Assembly (NCBI GenBank): GCA_030765245.1
Contig: JAVCCX010000110.1
Location: 1 to 5,019, forward strand
From: Candidatus Zophobacter franzmannii
Lineage (GTDB): Bacteria > Cloacimonadota > Cloacimonadia > Cloacimonadales > JAFGVF01
Direction of reading: 5' to 3'
DNA length: 5,019 nucleotides
Part shown: in pieces, positions 1 through 5,019 of the stretch
Numbering within the stretch: position 1 is the stretch's first letter
Layout of the letters: every line of letters starts with the position of its first letter
Position numbers and translations under genes: made by a program
Notes under the pieces: model-generated
Database searches by the model: none
Seen by the model: only the letters and a program-made list of their open reading frames with translations
What the model was told of the DNA's origin: nothing

Positions 1-1318
1 CCTTAACCCAGTGATCTATACTAACAATAATATTTCTGGCATATCTATGAACTGGAGCATATGCTGGATGGTCCTCAGAATTAACTCCCTGCCATGTTAC
101 AGAATAGGCCCAGTCAGTGGCATTATCATCCCACCAGAAATCATCATTATTAAACCAGTCTGATTCTTTGAATTTCACAGGATCTAGAACTCCATTTGGA
201 GCATCCTTACCTAAATCATCAATACATCCTTCTGTATGTATTATTGAGAAATCAGGATGTTTTGCATGAACTCTTTCAAAAACATTGTCATATACTTTGA
301 AAGTACTTTCATACCAGTGAACAGCCACTCCATACACAAAGGATGAAGTTTCTTTGTCTGAGAAAATATAATCAGTCCAATGCTCAAGTCCATCTCTGTT
401 TTGATCATAAACCAGCAGTTTTAATTTATTAAATCCATTTGCCTGAAGTTGAGGTCCCAAGTATTTCTTAACAAATACATTTTGAGTCTCTGGTGAGAAA
501 TGCATACTTTCCCATTGCCCATTATTACCATGTGGTTCATTGACAGGGGTTAATCCCCATATGTCAATCCCCTCTTCACGATAACTCTGAAGATACTTTA
601 TGATGTATTTTGCATAAGTCTCTTCATACCATGTTTTCAGAGTTCCACCGGTTCCCTGCCAATTGTTCTCCGGTCCTCCAGGAATATACCAATCTTCAAT
701 GTCCTTCATCCAATCAGGTGCTGTCCAAGCCGATGCAATGATTCTAAGATCTTTATCCTTCTGTTTCTGTTTAATAGAAATCGCTTCTTTTATCATTGGT
801 AACAGGTCATAATTGTTATCAATTACTCCCGGATATCTGCTCTTATCGAATCCCTTATTATCTTCTTCGATTGAGAAGGACTGGAGGTCTTTATCATCCT
901 TTACTGGAGCATATGAATATCTACCTTCAACACTAAAGTCACAAGCCCCTATATGTGTCCTGGTGAGTGTGAAGTCTGCTCCTGTTTCACCAAAGACATT
1001 CTTCATTACATCTTCCCGAAGCTTCCGATCAAGATGTGCAAGAACAAAAGCAGAAGATTCAGTGAAAGATGTTCCAATCCCATCCATGGCTTGCTTTCTG
1101 ATTTCGGGGTGTATAGTTATAACATTCCCCAATCCTTTACCTTCAACGAATTCGACATTCGTTTGATTTTTAAGCTTATCACCTTCTGCTGATGTGATAA
1201 TTATCTCTTTGGTAGTTGTTATTCGAAATTTATTATGCTTCATCATACCAGATATAACTGTTGCCTGTACCATTAACAGGATGATTGGAACGGTTTGAAC
1301 TAACTTATACCGTCTCAT
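1..1318 (-). CDS. Secreted glycoside hydrolase family 30 (GH30) beta-glycosidase, 3' end cut off by the window
   Basis: The frame is open from an ATG at 1318 to base 1, giving 439 residues with no stop; the C-terminus lies outside. Residues 1-24 look like a signal peptide (basic RRYK, then a hydrophobic run, residues 10-24) without a lipobox Cys, so a soluble periplasmic or secreted enzyme is expected. GH30 hallmarks appear in order: GIGTSFTESSA (80-90), RTHIGACDFS (120-129), ASAWTAPDWMK (195-205), NEP with the likely acid/base Glu261, GVAVHWY (330-336), and HTEGC with the likely nucleophile Glu363. Residues 25-75 would be the first strands of the side beta-sandwich; the final sandwich strands are missing. 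GH30 enzymes of this type are retaining beta-glucosidases, glucosylceramidases or beta-1,6-glucanases. The context suggests glucan trimming, but the exact bond is not readable. It follows the symporter by 5 bp. An in-frame GTG at 1321 directly precedes the ATG and could be the true start; an in-frame TGA at 1339-1337 rules out anything longer. The family call is firm, the substrate is not. Confidence 0.95.
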   Translation of the reverse strand, partial: MRRYKLVQTVPIILLMVQATVISGMMKHNKFRITTTKEIIITSAEGDKLKNQTNVEFVEGKGLGNVITIHPEIRKQAMDGIGTSFTESSAFVLAHLDRKLREDVMKNVFGETGADFTLTRTHIGACDFSVEGRYSYAPVKDDKDLQSFSIEEDNKGFDKSRYPGVIDNNYDLLPMIKEAISIKQKQKDKDLRIIASAWTAPDWMKDIEDWYIPGGPENNWQGTGGTLKTWYEETYAKYIIKYLQSYREEGIDIWGLTPVNEPHGNNGQWESMHFSPETQNVFVKKYLGPQLQANGFNKLKLLVYDQNRDGLEHWTDYIFSDKETSSFVYGVAVHWYESTFKVYDNVFERVHAKHPDFSIIHTEGCIDDLGKDAPNGVLDPVKFKESDWFNNDDFWWDDNATDWAYSVTWQGVNSEDHPAYAPVHRYARNIIVSIDHWVK

Positions 1319-1338
1319 CACAATTATTTGCTCCCCTC
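1319..1338 (-). promoter_or_regulatory. Ribosome binding site for the GH30 gene, inside the symporter's 3' end
   Basis: On the minus strand a purine run GAGGGGAG (1338-1331) lies over the last codons of the symporter, whose TAA is at 1326-1324. It is 12 nt from the ATG at 1318 and 9 nt from the alternative GTG at 1321, so spacing slightly favours the GTG. Its position inside the upstream gene suggests translational coupling. The match to AGGAGG is imperfect. Confidence 0.5.
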
Positions 1339-3261
1339 ATCTGGATTTGTTTTATGACGTCTCATAAGCTTCTCCCTGATTTCATAAACTTTATTTTCGC
1401 TAAGTGTGTAAGTGAAGATTATCCACAAAGCGATACCTGAGGTTACGAATGGAATGATTACATCAAAAGCTCTGAGTTGAAGTAGTGTATTAGCAGGCTG
1501 ATTAGCACCAAGGGCTTGATCAAAATTGACAAACTTTAGTAAAACACCGGTCATTAGTGCTGAGATTGACATACCAACCTTGACCATCCACCAATAAATT
1601 GCACCAAATACACCTTCGCGTCTCTTACTTGTTTCTAATTCATCCAAATCACAAACATCTGAAATCATAGAACCCATCAGAGTAAAGAGTGAACCGACTC
1701 CGAAAGCAACAAATGGAGCTGCAAATAAAAGCCAGTAAGGATGAGCAGGGTTATAACCGAACCATTTTATAGCATAACCGAGCATTGATACCGATATGGT
1801 AATCAGGAAAGTCTTTCGTTTCCCAATTTTGGTAGCAATCCAAGCTGTTAAGGGGATTACTGCAAGTGTTGCAAGAGATGTAATTGTGCCGAACCACCCC
1901 ATCAATTTACCAGCACTGGAATTATTCCCGTGAAACAGATAGTAAATCATTACATAAATAGAGAAAGACACACCAAGCTGGAAACCATTAAAGACAAGGA
2001 AAGTAGCACCACAAAGCTTAACAAAAGGTTTGCATTTGAAAGTTGTTACGAGTCCACTAAAGAATTCCTTCATGTTTGCCCTGAATCCCTTGACGGCACT
2101 CTCAACAGGCTCATAAACTTTCTTTTCTTTAAGGAAGATTGCAGGTAAAACACCTAAAACAGCAACTAAGATACCAACACAGATTGCAAGAACTCTCGCC
2201 CCGTGGACAGTATTTCTAAACAGACTACTCGACATGATCGCATAGAACCAGGGAACACCCAACCAGACAAGCTGTCCTGCTGTATTTGCAAATGCATGTA
2301 AACGGGTTCTTTCATGATAGTCGTTAGTCATTTCATAGCCGAAAGCTACAAAAGGTGTTGCATAAAGTGTATATGCCAAGAAGAAGATGATAGACATTAT
2401 CAGGAAGTAGATAAAATACTTTGTGAAGAAGCTATTCTGTTTGCGCAACTTGAAAGAGTGCATAGAAGCTATTCCTGCTCCACTAACTCCCTTTAGTTTA
2501 ACTTCAATGTTCTTTATTGACTGAAGGTCTAATTGTTTATTACCATCGATCCCTTCTCTTTCTATCAGTTTCGCATCTGCGATTGACAATTTGTATAGGG
2601 ATTGATTCTCTCCATCCATCATATCAGGTGTTACTGTTAAAGCAAATGCTTCACTCGATTCTGCACCATTGGCTTCATTAAAAACGACCTGCATGGTTTT
2701 ATATTCAGGAAATTGTGCAGTTAACTCGATTTGAGGGAAACCCGATAAATCTGTAGCAAAGTTATCACCTTCAGACTTCAATTCAGGCCCATATACAACG
2801 TAGGAGACATCGTCTTGTGTGGAAGCATCGAAGCTCATATCAATACCGCCTGCTTCATTCTTCTCTACATCGACAACATCAGTTGCGATAATCTGATGAG
2901 GTTTAACTGGATCACTTCCAAGAATATCAATATATCCCGATGGCAATTGCCACATGATTGCAAAGATTAAACCTGCAAGTATAGCACCAGCAAAGATGAA
3001 AGGTCTTCTTCTCCCCCATCGAGTTCTGGTATTATCTGAAATATATCCGACCATCGGGTCTGAGACAGCATCAAAAATTCTTGGTATAGATCCAATCAGT
3101 CCAACTAGGATTACATCCATACCCAAACCAAGGTTAAGAATTACAACCATTGCCGGTAATGCTGCTGCCTGAAGATTATTTACAAGCATACCTACACCAT
3201 AAGCTGATTTTTGCTTTAGTGAGATTCTGTCTTCTTTACGGGTTGCATGATGTTTACTCAT
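1324..3261 (-). CDS. GPH-family (MelB-like) MFS sugar:cation symporter with a large periplasmic insertion
   Basis: This 645-residue inner-membrane protein should import sugars or glycosides coupled to Na+ or H+. Twelve membrane segments can be read, roughly at 20-45, 49-73, 88-106, 280-308, 325-347, 355-377, 413-443, 452-475, 484-500, 508-531, 552-577 and 598-620. The family signature sits in TM2 and the following cytoplasmic loop: DAVSDP (64-69), then GYISDNTRTRWGRRRP (72-87). Aligned by eye to E. coli/Salmonella MelB, the cation ligands Asp55, Asp59 and Thr121 map to Asp64, Asp68 and Thr298, while Asn58 is Ser67. The MelB sugar-binding residues Asp19 and Asp124 map to Asn29 and Ala301, so the substrate should differ from melibiose. 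Without residues 107-277 the protein would be about 475 residues, the usual family size; those residues form an extra periplasmic domain (see separate entry). The ATG is fixed by a good Shine-Dalgarno. It lies 12 bp after the module-rich secreted protein and 5 bp before GH30. The family is confident; the substrate is unknown, probably glucose or a short beta-glucoside. Confidence 0.93.
   Translation of the reverse strand: MSKHHATRKEDRISLKQKSAYGVGMLVNNLQAAALPAMVVILNLGLGMDVILVGLIGSIPRIFDAVSDPMVGYISDNTRTRWGRRRPFIFAGAILAGLIFAIMWQLPSGYIDILGSDPVKPHQIIATDVVDVEKNEAGGIDMSFDASTQDDVSYVVYGPELKSEGDNFATDLSGFPQIELTAQFPEYKTMQVVFNEANGAESSEAFALTVTPDMMDGENQSLYKLSIADAKLIEREGIDGNKQLDLQSIKNIEVKLKGVSGAGIASMHSFKLRKQNSFFTKYFIYFLIMSIIFFLAYTLYATPFVAFGYEMTNDYHERTRLHAFANTAGQLVWLGVPWFYAIMSSSLFRNTVHGARVLAICVGILVAVLGVLPAIFLKEKKVYEPVESAVKGFRANMKEFFSGLVTTFKCKPFVKLCGATFLVFNGFQLGVSFSIYVMIYYLFHGNNSSAGKLMGWFGTITSLATLAVIPLTAWIATKIGKRKTFLITISVSMLGYAIKWFGYNPAHPYWLLFAAPFVAFGVGSLFTLMGSMISDVCDLDELETSKRREGVFGAIYWWMVKVGMSISALMTGVLLKFVNFDQALGANQPANTLLQLRAFDVIIPFVTSGIALWIIFTYTLSENKVYEIREKLMRRHKTNPDEGSK
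2431..2943 (-). other. Inserted periplasmic beta-rich domain in the symporter (residues 107-277)
   Basis: TM3 ends near residue 106 (AIMWQL) and TM4 starts near 280 (KYFIYFLIM); in MelB this loop is only a few residues. With the N-terminus inside, the loop between TM3 and TM4 is periplasmic. The insert is hydrophilic, begins with an Asp/Glu-rich stretch (127-150) and then shows alternating beta-type segments: NFATDLSGFPQIELTAQF (167-184), TMQVVFNEANG (189-199), LYKLSIADAKL (222-232), LDLQSIKNIEVKLKG (244-258), then IASMHSFKLRK (264-274). That order (a strand, a ligand-type strand, 'Y.l.i.d', 'dL..ik.i', a closing strand) resembles galactose-binding-like beta-sandwiches such as those in carbohydrate-binding modules and CIA30-type proteins. 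The frame is intact and the membrane helices resume normally, so it is a real insertion rather than an error. A sugar-sensing or sugar-capturing role is inference only. Confidence 0.7.
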
Positions 3262-3273
3262 TTAATCTCCTCT
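3262..3273 (-). promoter_or_regulatory. Strong Shine-Dalgarno for the symporter gene
   Basis: The 12-bp gap after the TAG stop (3276-3274) reads AGAGGAGATTAA on the minus strand. Its AGGAG core (3271-3267) is 5 nt from the ATG at 3261. This fixes the symporter start, leaves no room for a promoter or terminator, and supports cotranscription with the upstream gene. Typical Bacteroidota genes lack such a site. Confidence 0.85.
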
Positions 3274-5019
3274 CTATTTTGTCAGGTATATGTTATCGAA
3301 GTATAAGTAACCAAATATCATTGTAGCTGTTCCATCTGTGGGATTCCAGAGTCCAAGATATTTTGTATTATTAAAATTAACTGAGGAGAATTCGCTTAAA
3401 GGAATCTCATACATTAACCAGTCACCAGATATTTGAGGAGTATATGAAGAGATATTGACCTCTGTTTGACCACCATTTGTATCTTCAAACTTAACCCCCA
3501 GACTGTTAACAGATGGCATTGCACTCTTGTTAAGAGAGAAGACTAAAGTCTCATATTCAGAAATGTTTTGCCCAGTTGATCCGAGATCAAAGGCTATACC
3601 TCCCCAATCATTTCCTAAGTCTGTAAAGTTAACTGAAAGTACATAGCTTCCATCTACAGGAGTTACATCAGTACTTTCAGCGTCAGGTTCACCTGAGTTA
3701 CCACTCCAATCTGCACTGTTAATGATACTAACATAATCAAGAGTAGGGTCTATGTGAGTTTCACTATAAATACCTATTGTGTCCCCAGAGGAACCTGTTG
3801 AGGTAATGATTGCTGTATCTGTTAATGAACTTCCGTTTAGGTCATTATATGTAAGAGTTAGTTGATCACCTGCGCTAATTGCGATAGTATCAGTTGCATC
3901 CTCTGAAGCTCCAAAATTAAGATTTGCTGTACCATTTCCGGAATTGTATAATGAAACATCTATCTGAATAGTATCAGTTCCATTAGTTACTGAAACTGTG
4001 CGTGTTGAATTAAGAGCATTACTGTCCAGTAATGTAATAATAGCACCGGTTGCATCCTCTTGATAGCTATCAGCATCAAATTCTACATTACTATTCCCTG
4101 AACTCTCTTCCCAATATATATCATCAATTCCAAATTCGCATTGAGCACCACTCTCTTCTACAATAGCAAAAGCATAAGTTATCTGCGAAAGATTTACACT
4201 CCCGATTATATCAGCTATTGGAATTATTGCCTGCCCCCACTCGCCATCCCGTTCAAGTCCATATGTTGTCTGGTTAGCAGGGAAAAAGACATAGCTCTCA
4301 TGACCACCGGAATCCTGAACTCCTATTTTGAAAGTGATACTAGCCGGTATATTAATCATGAATTTCAGATATCCACTTCCAAAACTGGATAAATCTACAG
4401 AACTGTTTGACATAACTCCGGCACCAAACCAACCGCTCCCGGTTGTTTCCCAGGATATAACGTTTTGACCTTCATAGGGTGACATAGATCCTGCTGAGAG
4501 AGTATTTTCCCAGACAAATATCTCAGCGTCTTCACCAATTGTAAAGCCATCTGTAATTGGAGTGTTGTCGGTAAATACTCCGAAAGTACCGAGTACTGGT
4601 CCTGCAGATTGGATGTTGGCTGTTGCTGTTTTTATGTTTGTTGAACTGTCTGTATAACTTGCTTCTAATGTTCCTCCGGCAACGATTTCTATAGTGTTAC
4701 TCGCATCATCAGAAGATCCAAAATTTATACCTGAAGTGCCTTCACCACTAACATCCAGAGTCACATCAATATTGATTGTATCTGTGCCATTGCTTACTGA
4801 TACACTTACTGTACTATTAGCAGCTCCTGTATCTATTACTGAAATCGCTGCTCCATTTTCATCTTCATTGTATGAGGATTTGTCGAAACTTAGACTACTA
4901 AAGGTTGAACCACCACCATTAAAATAAATATCATCTACAGCAAATTGGCACTGAATTCCAACTTCTTCTTTAATCATAAAGCTGTAGCTCACAAGTTCAA
5001 GATTAACTCCTTCAGCCAA
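3274..5019 (-). CDS. C-terminal part of a large secreted multi-module carbohydrate-binding protein (5' end outside the window)
   Basis: The frame is open at the right edge, so the 581 residues seen are only the C-terminal part; the leading TTG is not a credible start because it lies within the last strands of a module. The layout is A1(end)-B1-A2-B2-A3. A modules (1-34, 143-303 and a divergent 414-581) look like galactose-binding-like beta-sandwiches ending in IDDIYW or FDNIYL, the sort found attached to marine GH16 laminarinases and other polysaccharidases. B modules (40-136, 311-407) are Ig-like spacers rich in Asn, Thr, Gly and Asp. No catalytic site is visible; a hydrolase or lyase domain could sit upstream. 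The composition, lack of membrane segments and only two Cys (24 and 294, equivalent sites) fit an exported protein. There is no C-terminal sorting tail: it simply ends in the last strand (YLTK). It is followed after 12 bp by the symporter. The binding role is inferred from module type and neighbours; I cannot name the enzyme. Confidence 0.8.
   Translation of the reverse strand: MAEGVNLELVSYSFMIKEEVGIQCQFAVDDIYFNGGGSTFSSLSFDKSSYNEDENGAAISVIDTGAANSTVSVSVSNGTDTINIDVTLDVSGEGTSGINFGSSDDASNTIEIVAGGTLEASYTDSSTNIKTATANIQSAGPVLGTFGVFTDNTPITDGFTIGEDAEIFVWENTLSAGSMSPYEGQNVISWETTGSGWFGAGVMSNSSVDLSSFGSGYLKFMINIPASITFKIGVQDSGGHESYVFFPANQTTYGLERDGEWGQAIIPIADIIGSVNLSQITYAFAIVEESGAQCEFGIDDIYWEESSGNSNVEFDADSYQEDATGAIITLLDSNALNSTRTVSVTNGTDTIQIDVSLYNSGNGTANLNFGASEDATDTIAISAGDQLTLTYNDLNGSSLTDTAIITSTGSSGDTIGIYSETHIDPTLDYVSIINSADWSGNSGEPDAESTDVTPVDGSYVLSVNFTDLGNDWGGIAFDLGSTGQNISEYETLVFSLNKSAMPSVNSLGVKFEDTNGGQTEVNISSYTPQISGDWLMYEIPLSEFSSVNFNNTKYLGLWNPTDGTATMIFGYLYFDNIYLTK
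3277..3780 (-). other. Module A3, C-terminal divergent carbohydrate-binding-type module
   Basis: Residues 414-581. It opens with IGIYSETHIDP, comparable in position to the FGVFTDN opening of A2, and shows YVLSVNFTDLGNDWGGIAFDL (459-479), YETLVFSLNKSAMP (489-502), LGVKFEDTNGGQTEVNI (507-523), WLMYEIPLSEF (534-544) and a closing IFGYLYFDNIYL (568-579). The fold type appears to match A2, but the sequence is of a different subfamily; it has no Cys and ends the protein. A C-terminal glucan-binding module is the likely role. Confidence 0.65.
3799..4089 (-). repeat. Spacer module B2, second copy of B1
   Basis: Residues 311-407. NGTDTIQIDVSL (346-357) and LNFGASEDAT (367-376) match B1 without gaps at an offset of 269 residues. 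The DNA has diverged more than a recent duplication would, so this is an old repeat. It links A2 to A3. Confidence 0.75.
4111..4593 (-). other. Module A2, complete galactose-binding-like (carbohydrate-binding-type) module
   Basis: Residues 143-303. It starts LGTFGVFTDN, carries an aromatic-rich stretch (ISWETTGSGWFGAGV, 188-202), a 'VDLSSFGSGYLKFMI' strand pair (208-222), an 'FKIGVQDSGGHESYVFFP' strand (230-247), then GEWGQAIIPIADI (259-271) and closes with CEFGIDDIYW (294-303). This order is the typical 'Dls...l.f.i......v.l.D..g...w....ip..di' of beta-sandwich binding modules. Trp190, Trp197 and Phe198 are candidate sugar-stacking residues; that is inference. Confidence 0.7.
4612..4902 (-). 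repeat. Spacer module B1, Ig-like beta-sandwich
   Basis: Residues 40-136. Its core NGTDTINIDVTL (77-88) and the INFGSSDDAS...IEIVAGG...YTD run recur in B2 at an offset of exactly 269 residues, with somewhat over half of the first 83 positions identical by eye. The pattern (Asp/Asn-rich loop, 'SG.GT', 'AG..L...Y.D') resembles spacer domains of bacterial surface proteins, some of which bind calcium. Confidence 0.75.
4918..5019 (-). repeat. Module A1, terminal fragment of a carbohydrate-binding-type module
   Basis: Residues 1-34 match the end of module A2 270 residues later: QCQFAVDDIYF (23-33) against QCEFGIDDIYW (293-303), with 16 of 30 residues identical between 4-33 and 274-303 in an ungapped eye alignment. 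The rest of A1 is beyond the right edge. Confidence 0.8.

Noticed and set aside
813..1192. Two overlapping plus-strand open frames (117 and 79 codons)
   Set aside because: They lie antisense to the GH30 frame, which carries continuous family motifs; their translations show no recognisable domain.
1..1318. GH30 as a broken gene
   Set aside because: The 439 codons are uninterrupted, and both catalytic Glu residues are present; only the window edge truncates it.
2431..2943. Symporter insertion as a frameshift, intron or mobile element
   Set aside because: The frame is continuous, TM4 resumes with the expected family residues, the insert looks like a folded domain, and I saw no element ends or target duplication.
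1930..3172. Three short plus-strand open frames opposite the symporter
   Set aside because: The opposite strand encodes an intact 12-helix transporter; these are shadows with no family resemblance.
3262..3273. Promoter or terminator between the secreted protein and the symporter
   Set aside because: The gap is 12 bp and is fully used by the ribosome binding site; no hairpin or T-run is present.
3799..4902. Repeats as a recent DNA duplication or CRISPR-like array
   Set aside because: The similarity is at protein level with diverged DNA, in frame, with a module-length period; there are no short direct repeats with spacers.
4141..4927. Two short plus-strand open frames opposite the module-rich protein
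   Set aside because: They mirror the repetitive beta-sandwich coding region and have no independent support.
5017..5019. TTG at the right edge as the start of the module-rich gene
   Set aside because: The residues following it are the last strands of module A1, matched by A2, so the gene clearly continues beyond the window.

Overview
The window is a compact stretch of one strand (minus), nearly 100% coding, holding three consecutive genes that read right to left: the 3' part of a large secreted multi-module carbohydrate-binding protein (3274-5019), a sugar:cation symporter of the GPH/MelB branch of the MFS (1324-3261), and the 5' nine-tenths or so of a secreted GH30 glycoside hydrolase (1-1318). 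The only non-coding bases are the 12-bp and 5-bp gaps between them, so this looks like one operon for binding, cutting and importing a polysaccharide. No stretch without a gene reaches 300 bases, and I see no tRNA, rRNA, CRISPR, IS element, promoter or terminator. Both ends of the window fall inside genes, so operon ends and regulators are out of sight.

How the parts fit (inference): the module-rich protein would hold or attack the glucan outside the cell. Its catalytic domain, if any, would lie upstream of the window. The GH30 enzyme, exported by a signal peptide, would trim beta-linked glucose units such as beta-1,6 branches, and the symporter would bring the small sugars in. A laminarin-type or other beta-glucan is the most natural guess for the substrate, but nothing here proves it.

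Organism: low GC (about 40% by eye), with an Asn/Ser/Thr/Gly/Asp-rich beta-sandwich protein of the kind common in marine or saline polysaccharide degraders. The clear Shine-Dalgarno sequence before the symporter, and import by a GPH symporter with no SusC/SusD-type gene in view, argue mildly against a typical member of Bacteroidota. A Gram-negative marine heterotroph is likely; I cannot assign a phylum.

The most unusual item is in the symporter. The periplasmic loop between TM3 and TM4 carries an insertion of about 170 residues whose strand pattern resembles the galactose-binding-like modules of the neighbouring secreted protein. That would make it a transporter with a built-in, possibly sugar-binding, periplasmic domain.
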